Shown here one piece after another: positions 52,301 to 63,651 of a stretch of 64,000 nucleotides of DNA. Position numbers and translations under genes: made by a program. The notes below the pieces were generated by a model. The model was not told where the DNA came from. It saw nothing but the letters and a program-made list of their open reading frames with translations, and did no database searches. Positions within the stretch are counted from its first letter, which is position 1, and each line of letters opens with the position of its first letter. Origin of the DNA: Bombus terrestris (lineage: Eukaryota; Arthropoda; Insecta; Hymenoptera; Apidae). Where the stretch lies: contig NC_063282.1 in assembly GCF_910591885.1 (NCBI RefSeq), positions 4,404,001 to 4,468,000 of the forward strand. Reading direction: 5' to 3'.

Positions 52301-55300
52301 GCGAGAGAAAAGAGAAGAAGGGGAATATTCGCAGCCAGTACGAAGGAAGGAAGAAGAAACACTATGAGTAAAATGGTTCAAGTTGCTCGACCAATGGTAG
52401 TCGTCGGGGAATACGTATAGGTTCTCGCTGGTGGTATCAAAGGACTAGAGCTACTCTGTAGCTCGATTACCTTCACCATGCTTCATCTAGGCATACCCAT
52501 AAGCGGAAGAATGACTGGTGGGTATACAGAGACGAAGTAGGACTTTCTTATTTTTCGAATTCCTCTCCTACGAGAGAAGCGCAACAGGAGAATGGTATAT
52601 ACACGCCTATGATCGTTTCGTACCGTGAAATCTTGCGTCGACGAAGGTCTGGGACTTCGAAAAAAGAAGGTCCGAGAAAGAAAAACGGTACGCGGCCCTG
52701 ATTATTGCGATAGATTAGCGTATAATTTTGGAGCGCAATATGTTCTTCCATTTTAATGAGAAATCCCTATCTTTCGATTTGGTCTAGCCCAATTTCGCAT
52801 TTTGCGACCGTCCTTTGCTCCTCTTTTTTCCGCAATACGGTGCCGTGGCCGAACTAATAGGGGGGCCCGCAGGGTGAGGGTCCAGAAGGGGAGCAAAATA
52901 AAAGAGGAATCGACGAGAGGGAGGACGCAGAACGCGCCAAAAGCGAGAGGGAACCAGAGGAAGGCAGGCGAAAAGGAGCGAGAAGGTAACTGGGGAGGGT
53001 CTGCAAGAAAAAGAAAAGGAGGAGTTTGCCAACAGCACCGGAGGAAGCCCCGAAAACACGCTGGACGTGTGGCGCCATCTCGGCTCCTTTTTTTTCTTCC
53101 TCCTTCTCCGCCACTCGCCGCGCACACCCCCCGTGCTTGTTCCTTGTGCTTTTGTTACTTCGCCCATACTAATTCTTCGCGAGCTGCACGGCGTGTCCAG
53201 AGTGCGTGGGGAGAAATCGACTCGAGAAGGGGAATGGGCCCCGAGCGAAGGGGAAGGGGCCCTGTGCATCGACCAGTGTCGGATTAAGCTGCTTTCGCAC
53301 CCTCTTCGTACCTTGATTAGATCGCAATTTTAAGCTCGCTAAAATTTCAACACCGCCCGTAGCGGTTTCACGCTTTCGAAGTCTTGATTATCGTTGCCAA
53401 CGTCTGCCGCGTTTAAGTTTAGACGTGTCTCTGACTGAACTGTACCGGGCGAAACTAGGAGGGTACGCGCACGAAATATGATACACCTGTGCTTTTCGCC
53501 TAACTATAAGCTCCGTGGAACGATGGAATTGTCATTTTTTAAATTGATCGACAGTAGAATCGGATATGAACGTAATCGCTAAAACACCGAGGGGGAGCAA
53601 AAAGAGGAAATAACTAGTGTGTGTACCGCCTTAAGAATTCTCTCTCGGTGTGGTAGCCCCCACGAGAGCGCGGTCCACATACCTGCAAACGAACGTTCTT
53701 AAAAGGGAGGGCAGAGCCCAAGAACAGGTCGTTAAAATGTAATGACATTGTTGTTTTTAATGCTCGCCTCTTTAAAACGGGCCCTTTCGTCTTCCTCGAG
53801 CTTGCTCGCTACTACCTCTTTCGCTCTCTCTTCCTACTTCTTTCCTGTTTTCTGACGAGAGATGCAAAAAAGCGATCGCGAGTCATCTTGCTCCGTTTTC
53901 ATTCGATTTCCTCCCCCTTTTACTTTTCTTCTCTAGGAAAAAAGAAACGTTCTCGCTGAGAAGGCATAGATCAGAAAGAAAATGAAAAGCTCCGATTTTA
54001 TTCCGAGAGATATCGCGAATGTCTGGTTCTAGATGTTGCTCTCACGAAACAGGCGGCAATTTGTATGTCGTTACTTTAATGATCTTTTGTGGCAACCGAT
54101 AACCCGTTACCTGAGCTACCCACCGTACCCACTAAAAGATGACACAGCTACTTTTGGTCGCTTTTGCAGCCTGACCTCGCAGCTATCGGTATCAAGTGTC
54201 ATGGACCCCCAGGAAGCCTTCGATTTTTCTTACCTCGCTACGTGTTGTACAAGCCTAGCCGAGGAATATTTTTAAAAAAGGAACGTAGAAAGAGATACGC
54301 GTGAACGCGTGCGTGTAACCGTCACGGCCAACCAGTGAAATTTTTTGGAGAAGACATAATCGTGCCACTTAACGATAGGTTGGAGAATACCAATTAAACG
54401 AGAGGTAATACACTGTTCATTTTCTCGCGTCCAATTACTCGAAAGGCGCGAACATGGTCGCATTAGCGACTGTCGGTTCCAAGCTCGCTTCGGCGATCCT
54501 CGACTACCTGTAGTTTTAAAAAGAAGCGCACCATAGGATGTAATTAAGCGTGGACCATTCTTGAGAGAACGAGACTGGTTGATGATATTACGATGTTTAC
54601 GGAATGAAGTAACATGTCCAATAATAGACTTGATTTTACGTATCTATAATTTGCTCAAGGAATCATCGTATCTCCTTCGAATTTCTTTTCCCTTTCTTCT
54701 TTTCTCTCTCCCTCTCTCTCTCTTTTTTGACTACCGTAACTTTGCTATAAATTTTCTAACGAAAAATGTATCTAGTTTGCGAGATTAACTGGCGTGAATG
54801 TTTCGATCGAGAAAGCCGAGAAATCGATGGTAAATTTTTGTCAGAAATTTTGGGGAATTAGCCAATTAACTGCACGGTGGCAAGTCGAGGCAGTCGCAAA
54901 AGGTCTTCATTAGAAAGGACCCGATGGCGAGTTGGCTACCGCACAACAGTTTAGCTTGGAAGTTAAGTGTTGCGTCTAAGAAGAGCTATCATTAACTCGA
55001 GAATAGGGTCTGGTATTAGGATTAGTGGGCAAAACGTTTTGGATAGGGTGTTTCTCAACTATTTAAGTCCGGAGTCCCTGTCCCTTGGCCACTTTCGAAC
55101 AGTCTGTGATCATCGCAACTTCTCTCAGCTGGTGTTAACATTCCTTTACTTCGAATGGAGACCACCGGAAAGGGATCTGCCTTCCGGTGATCGTGACGCA
55201 AGAGAAAGATAGCGACAGAGTGAATCGAGGAATCGTACGCGCCTTATACGCTGTTATACGCTGTTGTTCGTTGTTATAGTATCGGTACCTATCGGTGTCT

Positions 55301-55499
55301 ATAATTGCTTTGAAAAAAACATCTACATGAGGTCAAGGGATCGTCACCAGGCAACACTTATAAAGTACAGAGAGCCAGAAAAAAGCTAGAGTATTCCAAG
55401 TACGAAATCTCGCTGCTATTTCGATATTGTTATCGAATCTACGATATCGTGGATTCCCGTAGCACACGCATCACGTAGTCTGGCAACTCTGGCAACGAT

Positions 55500-56073
55500 C
55501 TCGAGCCACCAGCAAGCGTACGGCGGCAGCCTTGGCTTTTCTGAAGAAACTGTCACTCACCTCCGTGTACGTCAGCGACGTTGCGAACTACGCACCACTC
55601 TAGAAATTTGCCGAGAGCGGAAAAAGGATCGGCAGACAGTTTCGAAAACGGGAACGATCTCCGTGCGATACTCTGTTGCTCGCGACTTTTCACTCGTTCC
55701 TCGGCCGGAACTTCGCCGTTCTTTCCCGGCCGGCGATAACAACCGGATCAGAGGAAGATCTGTAGCGACAAATTTGAAGAACGGTTTGCCTCGAAACACG
55801 GAGATCCGATATGAGGTTGAGCCGAACCGAGCTGAGCTGAACACGAAACTGTGCTGCCGATCTCTCGTGTTCCGTTCTCCTCCTCCTCTTGCTCCACCTC
55901 CACCACCACCGGAGTCTCCTTCAGCTCCTCCTTCTACTCGGTACGTTCGGTTCCGCGCCGTTCTCGTTCCGTTCTCTCTCTTTCTCGTTCTCGCAGCTTC
56001 TCCAGGTATTCTCGTGGAAACAGAAAGAGAAAGGATCATTCTCTGAACGAGATGGAGAGGGGAGGAATCAACG
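55500..56073 (+). other. Candidate promoter and first exon of an unseen plus-strand gene
   Basis: A GC-rich segment leads to ATG at 56052 in a favourable context (GAGATGG). It is followed by a short frame (MERGGIN) and a strong donor GTAAGC at 56074. No matching downstream exon is recognised on the plus strand within the window, so the gene would need a long intron spanning the hyaluronidase. It may equally be a UTR exon or chance. Confidence 0.2.
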
Positions 56074-56441
56074 GTAAGCAAGAGAGATCTTTGACTACCT
56101 CTACAACGACGTCGCGTGTACTGTAAAAAGCAAGATCGCCCGAGGCCTTACACCTCGAACCAGTAAAACTTGTCGTACGCTAGTGCCAAAGTGTGCTCGT
56201 CCCAAGTTTTGATTGCCAGTTTAGCTGTTACCTCGTTTGTCCGATTATGAGAAGCGATTCGGCCGTCTTCACGATGATACTAGACGGAAACCAATTCGTT
56301 TCGATCTTTCAGAGACGTTGGTGACAGACGATAGGGTTGACAAATGAAAGAAGAATCCGACGAGGAAGAGTACGTCTCACGTTTGTTGGGAACTTCCACT
56401 TTTCGGAGATAGAATGAAAAAAGTGGTAGTTTCGTAGGAAT

Positions 56442-56447
56442 TTTATT
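56442..56447 (-). terminator. Candidate polyadenylation signal of the hyaluronidase gene
   Basis: TTTATT on the plus strand reads AATAAA on the minus strand, 0.24 kb after the hyaluronidase stop codon. It is the first clear hexamer downstream of that stop. Confidence 0.45.
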
Positions 56448-56681
56448 TCGATCGCTGCTCGAATATGTCGCGCAACATCTCCAAGTATCGCCTAACCAGT
56501 AGTCTTTGGTTTCACTTTGGTGTCTCGTGTTTGATATCTTTCTATTTCGAAGGTCGAACAGATCTCCTACGTATGTCATGTATGATAACCGTATACGTAA
56601 GCGACAGAAACTAAAGATTTGTTACAATTTCTCCTAATACTTTGCCTCTTTTACAAGAGAATCGGTACTCCAAGTGCTACG

Positions 56682-58731
56682 TCAAACTTGGTCCACGCTC
56701 ACATCGATTCTATTGTCCACGAGAGTGCTGTTGCTTTGAGTCAAGCCAAGAGCTGTTCGTCTAATTCGATCTACAATGGGTCCTAGTTCGTTGTTTACGT
56801 ATTCCTTGAACTCTACGCACTTTTGCTTGGTATTGATATCGTCGGAGCTTCCCCAAAGGATGAGACCGTCGGCACCGAGATCCATGATCTTTCGTAGAGT
56901 CGCTTCGAGATCGTCCTGTACAGAGAAATCCATTTCGAAGATCAACCGATTTGTTATCAAGTGACGTATCTTTCAATACCCGGAAATTGTTTTTTACGTA
57001 AAAAGACTCACCTTGCTCAAATACATATCTCTCTTATCTTGGTACTTGTACCAATAATAGGGGAGAACCCTCTTTTTAATCGCCATTTGTTTCGCTATTC
57101 TCAAGGCTTCTCTGACACGGCCTCCGACGAGACCGACTCGTTCACTGCTCGTTAGGTTCAACCTGAAGTACACCGACGGCAGGAGAACGTCTTCCAGCTC
57201 GAACAGCCATGACATTCTGAATGGAGAAGCACACGAGTCTGGTTGGACTTATCGAGAGACCGATTAGATAAGACGGATGTAACTCCCTCAGGACGGTTTA
57301 AATTTTCATCAGAACACGATTCTTGACACTGACCCACTTAAAGTCTGAGCGTTGTAACGTTCACGGCCGATTCGTAATCTTGTTACCTTAAATCTCTAAG
57401 AAATTTTTTTCACGAAAACTAGAACGCACGATCGGTTGATGAAATTCGTGACGGTACGATAAATGCAAGCGATATTCGTACACAATGGTACCGATACGGT
57501 TGTACGACGGATTACTTAGGAGAGTCACGACATTGAAGATGGTCACGATCAAAATAGAGCAACTCTGGTAATTACATACTTATCGTTTTCCAGCATCGTA
57601 GCGCTATCGCACTGGGAACTGTGTTGATTCGGTGTCAGATTGTAGCAGTAGGGGTAAGCATAGTATCCCCAACTGGCGGACGGTCTGATCTGTTTGGCAG
57701 CCTTCAGTGTCTCCTCCATGAAAAGTTTCCCGTATTTCTCGAATCTTCGTTTCGCTTCCTGCTCGACGCTTTGATTGTCCCAGAACGGATGCTCACGACG
57801 AACTATCTCTATAGAGAGTTTCTTATAAGGCTGGAGGGAAGCCCAATTCTGTCGGAAGATTGGCCTCCAACTTTCGAAATCGATCACCCCCACACCGTGA
57901 AACGATTTGTCTGGTATCTGATTGATCAAGTGCTCCCGAAATACTTCGAGATGCTTGGTGAGATTGCCTTCTTGCGGGACACCACCGTTTCTCGTCACTA
58001 CCTTTCCTGAATAACGTTCAAAGTTCTTTCCTTTCTCCAATCCATCGATAGTCTCACGGTATAAGGAGCGAGTATTGTTTTACCGTTCGGATCTGTCAGC
58101 AACGCCGGGAACATTCCAGGGTCGTAAAGGATCGCGATCTCGTCACCGCGGAAGTTATCCATCGAATTCTGTAGGATGCCATATCTCTCCGATACTTCTT
58201 CGAAGTGAAGCCCATACTTATGGCACATAAAGGTGGGCACGTTCCAGTAAACGTTGAACTCCCCTACGGTTTCGTTGTTTTTGGGGCTGGTCGGTATGAA
58301 ACTGACAAGAGAAACGACGTGTTAGCGAAAATCGAGTCTCGAATGCGCGGCCAATGACACGAATTAGATAAGATATTTTCAGACCTGAACTTGAACGCTT
58401 TATGGGTATTTCAGGAGTTACAGGATGCGCTTGCCAACATTCGCGTTGTCCTTTTTACTCTTCGATCTTTTTTTTTTTTATTTTCTACGGAAAACGCAAC
58501 GTGCCCGCATACGTGTCTTTGCAGCACTAGGCTGCAACACGTGTTCCCGAGAATAAGTTTCAATCGTACTCTGAACGTACGGCTTCTCTAAATTTAAGAC
58601 GAAGGGTGCGGAAGAGAGCAAGTTGACTGTTTGCAAGGCATCTCAACGATTAACACGTGTGTCAAGTACCCGAGAAAAAATGCGTCGACCTGAAGTACGG
58701 GTGCTAGCATCAACAGCACTCGGAACATCAT
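56682..58731 (-). CDS. Hyaluronidase (GH56), bee venom/salivary type
   Basis: Five phase-consistent exons, 58731-58670, 58301-58084, 58006-57580, 57216-57012 and 56915-56682, give 381 aa, the usual length for hymenopteran hyaluronidases. The protein begins with two methionines and a hydrophobic signal peptide. The conserved block FNVYWNVPTFMCHKYG follows at the N-terminus of the mature enzyme. The catalytic pair is D136/E138 in GVIDFESWRP, and WGSSDDINTK lies near the C-terminus. GH56 enzymes cut hyaluronan at beta-1,4 links; in bees the secreted enzyme is a major venom allergen and tissue-spreading factor. Cysteines expected for two disulfides are present. Single-copy here; tissue of expression cannot be read from sequence. 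The frame is intact, so the gene is presumably functional. Confidence 0.96.
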
Positions 58732-59169
58732 CTTTTCTGCTACGATCACGATAACCGAAAAGATGAATCGAATGCACCGACTAGCGGGCTTGATAAGGAA
58801 GCGACGCGTAGAATATGTCCGCGTGAAATCACCCAGCGGGTACTTATTGATTTTATCCTGCTTGCAGATAGGACTAGATGACTTCACGAGGAACTCGTCA
58901 GAGGTCTTCGTGAATAAACGTCAACGACGATGGTACAACAGCGGTGCGACTGAATTCCGCTCGATTTCAGGCCACTATTTATTCCACATCGTGTGTCTCG
59001 TGTTCCCCACCTACGTGTTCGTCAGCGCTTCGTGCTGTTATCTGCTCCGGGTATTGTTCGGTGATTTCTCGTTTCCGTCTTTTCTTTTCTCCTTTTTTTC
59101 TCCTTCGCATCGCGTAAAAGGACATCACGCGTTAGTGATCAATCTTGCTGACAATTAAAGTGCATTGAG

Positions 59170-59500
59170 CCCCCTATGGAAATACCGCGAAATCGGCACG
59201 CTTACCTCACCAAGGACCATCCGAGAGTTGAAGGCCTTTGCCGGAGGATCGTTAACAATGCTCCATCATCCAAATCTGCAGTTCACTTACACAGTGGCTT
59301 GACATCACGATCGCCCGTAGTTTCAAATCTGCCAGACACTTTTCAAGGACCATCGTTGGAATTAATAGCATAGTAGTACTCATACAGGGTGTCTGGTAAT
59401 TAGTCGTGCAAACGCGGAAGAGATGACTCCTCATGAAAAAAATAAGTTGAAAATGTAAAATAATGTTTTCACAGACGAGGCTTTGCATTCAAAAAACAAA
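59170..59500 (-). mobile_element. Possible transposon remnant with ACAGGGTGTC end
   Basis: Near 59385 the plus strand reads ACAGGGTGTCTGGTAATTAG, a type of end motif I associate with hymenopteran interspersed repeats. On the minus strand, broken frames give ILRQRPSTLGWSLVR and LQIWMMEHC, separated by stops and shifts, as in a decayed transposase or retroelement. I cannot name the family. Confidence 0.3.
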
Positions 59501-59956
59501 AGGCAAGCGATTTTGAAAGTCTGCCCGGTGCACATATACTAACTGTAAGTTTCAACTCGCAGTAATAATTAGAAATAATAGCATGCTATTTATATTGTTA
59601 ACCGTGTTATGATATCAAGTAATATAAGAATACTATATGGATGGCATATGCGGGTAGCTCATATTTCTACGTGATTCCTGAATTATCCTTTTTCGTACTG
59701 CTTTTTACACATTTTGCAATCGTGTCGAATAGAAGAATAAATTTTCCAGCGAAGGAAATGAATTCGTTTATCGAAGGACAAGTTTCTATTTCGCGAAATA
59801 AATTTGTCTGTGAAGGAAACACCAATCAAATGTTAATTTTACTTGCGATTAACGTTCGAACTTGAAGATGATAATTTTCCTCATACAAACAAAGCAATTT
59901 GGCGCGTTTGGAGGTAACGAATGTGTCCTTTTAATCTTAATAGTCGAATTGATTAC

Positions 59957-60121
59957 CTGAAGCATTTTTACAAGACTGTTAAGCTCCCTTTCGTGAGCTT
60001 CTTTTGACATATAAAGATAATAACGGTAGGATAACGACCAAGGTAACAATAAATTCCATTCTTCGTCATTAATCATGCGAATAGTACCATAGTAGAGATA
60101 AATGTTTGAAATATTTGCCAC
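59957..60121 (-). pseudogene. Orphan exon resembling an M1 aminopeptidase C-terminal segment
   Basis: A 55-codon frame is bounded by a good acceptor (TTCACAG, ending 60122) and donor (CAG/GTAATC, 59956), both in phase 0. The peptide contains IYLYYGTIRMINDEEWNLLL and EAHERELNSLVKMLQ. This fits the ERAP1_C pattern (tyrosine-rich helix, acidic-EW, then an E-x-x-x-LL helix) of M1 aminopeptidases. No catalytic HExxH segment or other aminopeptidase exon is visible nearby. It is therefore either a relic, an exon of a gene I failed to assemble, or chance similarity. Confidence 0.3.
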
Positions 60122-61782
60122 CTGTGAATATAATTGATTTCACTAGGCAGAGCTAAATTCTTATTGAACATAAATAATTAGCCATTGTAAGAGACGAAAG
60201 GTGGCGAAGAAGATGAATTTTAATGTAAAGAATATAACGTCTGTGGAATATTATTGTAGAATTGATCAGTGAATTTTTTACCGCCAAGTCGTACGATTAA
60301 ACATTTTTCCTTGTCATTATTAGTTTGTACAATCGTTATTCACTTGTGTGTGCATTAAAAGATATATTATTTTCCAGTGTCACGTTAAATATTTCTAGAT
60401 AAACATATGTTCATAGGGTATCTAGAGGACAATTAATCAAAGTTCAATAAATTAAATCATTTATGAAGAATGAGCACTGGCAATTTAGACAATATGTAAA
60501 CGATATGTAGACAATTAGAAATATTAGCATCGTAGGTAACTAGAAAAAATGGGCGTGTAAATATCAGCTGTTATAATCGTCACGGGGCCATCGTTTCGCG
60601 CCTTTTATCTTGAAAAGACCTTGCATGTCGGTTGTGCGTATACTGTGTTAAATATTGATCTGCAGCAACTGTTACAAAGACCTCGGCTCGTATTAGGAGC
60701 ACACGCTGCTCTCATAAAAGAATATATGTATATGCCAGTCGAAAACGTTTGCTGGAAGGAAATAAAAAGAAATCAGCTGCATGATGTTTTCCAGAAACTT
60801 GAAATTATCTAAAACGCAGCTTGTAAAGATATATATTTCAATGAAGTTTACATTTAAACAACGTAAATTACTTTTGATGCCATACCGTTGGGCCAGCGGT
60901 GTTTCCCTTAATGACAGTCCTTAAAAACTGGTTTCTTTCGGTGTCTTTTTAGTTTTACCGCTATCTAATCGGCGCCGGAAGCAGGTCGCTTGTTATGCAA
61001 CCACGTGTTTCGAACGTACCGGAAAAGAAAACAGTACCGAGGCTAATGATCGAAAAATGGTGGAATCATTCGTGTCAGCTATAAACGTATCACGTACGAT
61101 AAGGAAACTTTATTTCGTGCTGAAGTATACAGGTTACAAAGGGAAAATGAGATTTACGATATAAAGTCGGAGAAGGAAGAACGAAAGGGGTAAACAAACA
61201 AACGGATCGCTTTATACTTCGATCTTCTTTTATTTAAATTTTTATACCACTGTCCACTTCGGCATACTTTGCGGCCTATTTAACCAAAACAGACGCTGTG
61301 GGAAATGTTTAATTCCAAATAAAACAACGTCCAAGGAGCTGTATCGAAAATTTCGAACTCTGCGGTCGACGATACCTGTAAGAAGGAAACTTGCCCCGCA
61401 TGGTTCTTGTAAATTACTAGAGCATACGATAATTATCTACATTGCTCGTCACGCAGATACCTATATACACGCGTTGCACATGCATATTTTGATCTTGAAC
61501 TAATGTCATGATCAAGGGTTGAGACAGAGACTCCCCAAAGATAACATCCACGGAACCGGCGACTCCAATGGAACGTCCTACTTTGACTCATTTAAGGAAA
61601 CATCGATTTCTTCCTATTGTTCAATATGCTTTGGATGCTTGTTAGTAGAAGACGAAATTATAGTTGCTTTCGTTTCCATGTATTCCTCCTATATTATCCT
61701 AATAATATTTATTTCCATCGTTTATCGTCGCTTCCGTATCGTAAACTTGCACGTGCGAAAACTTCTTTTCTAGACGAATTCG

Positions 61783-61788
61783 TTTATT
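61783..61788 (-). terminator. Polyadenylation signal very close to the NMT stop
   Basis: TTTATT on the plus strand reads AATAAA on the minus strand and begins only seven bases after the NMT stop codon. A second AATAAA reads from about 61713-61708. If the first is used, the 3' UTR would be only some tens of bases. Confidence 0.4.
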
Positions 61789-61794
61789 TAGAAC

Positions 61795-63651
61795 TTATTG
61801 GAGCACCAAACCAATCTTTCCAGGTGTCATGCTAGGACAACGCCAATTATATAAATAATATTGCAGATTTCCGTCACCTATACCAAACTTTAGTGGCTCT
61901 AAAAACTCTTTGTTGTCCATGAGATCCAACGCATTAAATACGTCAAAATCGAGCTGAAAATAATATATAAACGATCGTTTTTTCTTATATGATAAAGGTA
62001 CAAGCAATTACACTTACATTACGAGCCGATATCAATGCATCAGTCATGAGTTCGAGCCAAGGAGTTGCAGTGGATACGTTGTAAAAACTGTATGCAGCCC
62101 TGAGGGTTTTGTGTGTCTGGTGATGCATTATGGAGCTCGGCAACGTATAGTAGCTAACCATATCAGTAATTTTACCATTGTTTTCTACTACAAAACTATT
62201 AATAATCCCGTTCTGTGGGAGGAACCAATGTCGGAACTCTTTAATAGAGAAAATCGGAGCCAAGTCAAATTTCTCCAAATACTAAAACATGAATGATCTT
62301 AATAATCTCTGAATGAAAACATTAACATTAATAGTTCTAGCAACTGTAGTATTTTCCTGAAAAAATCATTACATCAGTTAATATTTTATGAGCTTGAGGT
62401 ATATCTGCTTCAACCAGTTTCCTAAATCCTGGCACTTTTGTATTTTCTGGCAGTTTATACAACTTTAAAGTTCTCTGCATAGTCATATTGCGAGACAAGT
62501 GAGAAAACTTCACTTCAATTAATTTCTTTGGATTGAGAGAACGATGCCAATACCTTTAAAACCGAATTCATAGTTAAATGATAATAAATAGTGATATAAT
62601 AGTGAAATTGGTTGTAATGCAGCTACACACCTGCAAGTTGCTATTGGTTTTGGCAATACAACACCAGCGGTATAAACAGCTTGGAATATACCTTGAAGAT
62701 TAACTCTCCTAGTTATTTCACGTATTAATACTGGTGCAACCCGTTTTGACCTCAGTTTCTTGTGCACACACAAGAAATTTATTTCCACCATTTTTTGAGT
62801 GCTGAAATTTTCCTTACATTAGCTAACAGGGGACGGACTGAAAATAATCTGAAACCTACTGATTATAAACACGCAGAGTAGCTGGAATAGCGGAAATGAA
62901 ACCGACTAGACGTCCGCTTTTAGTCACACGTACCCCACAGTGCCATTCTTTGCACCATCCAGGGGATTGCAGCGCCCTAGAAACATCTTCTATTGAGTAC
63001 TTAACTGAATTAAACTAAATTCTAAATTTCATTAGTTGATATTTTGTTTACCACTTCAAAAAATTAGGTGGGTAATCAAATCTAAACATAGCATCATCAT
63101 CTTCCACATAATTCTCAGACAATAAAGTATACAATTCTGATAAAACTAAAGGATCATCAAGGTTTAAAGTATCCCATTGGAAGTCTGCTGGTAATGAATA
63201 AGGTTCTGCCCTGATTAACGTTTTGTCAGATTCAATGGGTTCATTTTTAACTATTTTTTCATCTGCAGAAAATCTTCATGATATAATCTGGTCAACTTAA
63301 AATTATTGTTTACCATCGTGGAATGTAGATGTTAAATTGTTTACCCATTTTTGGTACTGGCTGCGTACTCCAAAACTGATAAGGCTTTTGCATTGCCTCT
63401 TCCTGAGTTTTAGCAGGTTTCTGCTGTATATTAAAAACCTCCATTGCCATTTGGATGTCTTTTATAGAAATGTTACACGTGCTATGCATTTCATGTTCAT
63501 CTCTGTGGCCTGTGTGGTTGTGATTCTCACCAGTGGCATGAGCCATCTTGTTCTTCTTCTTACGATGTCTCTTTTTTGAACTAAATTACAAGTATTTTCT
63601 TTTTATTTCTTTATGCACTATCAGTAAAAGAAGCACAACTCACACAGGCAT
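61795..63651 (-). CDS. Nmt: Glycylpeptide N-tetradecanoyltransferase (N-myristoyltransferase)
   Basis: Eight phase-consistent exons, 63651-63644, 63580-63345, 63262-63052, 62976-62860, 62801-62631, 62553-62373, 62281-62018 and 61953-61795, give 448 aa, normal for NMT. The enzyme moves myristate from myristoyl-CoA to N-terminal glycines in the cytosol and at ribosomes. The visible family blocks are PYQFWSTQPVPKMG, LKWALQSPGW, KMVEINFLCVHKKLRSKR, the PKPIATCRYWHRSLNPKKL segment and the C-terminal GLVLQ. The C-terminal carboxylate of this Gln is the catalytic base in the family, and it is intact. The start at 63651 adds a polybasic KKRHRKKKNK segment, the ribosome-targeting feature of animal NMTs. 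A shorter product from the Met at 63546 would lack it. The first coding exon supplies only ATGCCTGT. Confidence 0.95.

Larger units (their letters stand above)
49323..56681. other. Intergenic, GC-rich patches, no supported gene
   Basis: The parts at 49500-51900 and 52750-53330 are markedly richer in GC and CpG than the rest. Long open frames on both strands overlap one another there, as expected by chance in such DNA. None shows a domain. The frames are Arg/Ser/Pro-rich in all readings. The region could hold promoters, including that of the DAN-domain gene, and untranslated exons. A CT-rich tract lies at 54692-54730. Confidence 0.45.
58732..61794. other. Intergenic between hyaluronidase and NMT
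   Basis: The hyaluronidase promoter should lie at about 58750-58900. On the minus strand a GATAAAA motif at 58851-58857 is a weak TATA candidate. A repeat-like block at 59170-59500 and a possible orphan exon at 59957-60121 are listed separately. The rest is AT-rich with no supported gene. Confidence 0.45.

Noticed and set aside
52784..53287. Paired 161-residue frames on both strands
   Set aside because: Same-length open frames on opposite strands in GC-rich sequence indicate a scarcity of stops, not genes.
58763..59158. 131-residue plus frame upstream of hyaluronidase
   Set aside because: Overlaps the expected hyaluronidase promoter; ends in a hydrophobic low-complexity tract with no family features.
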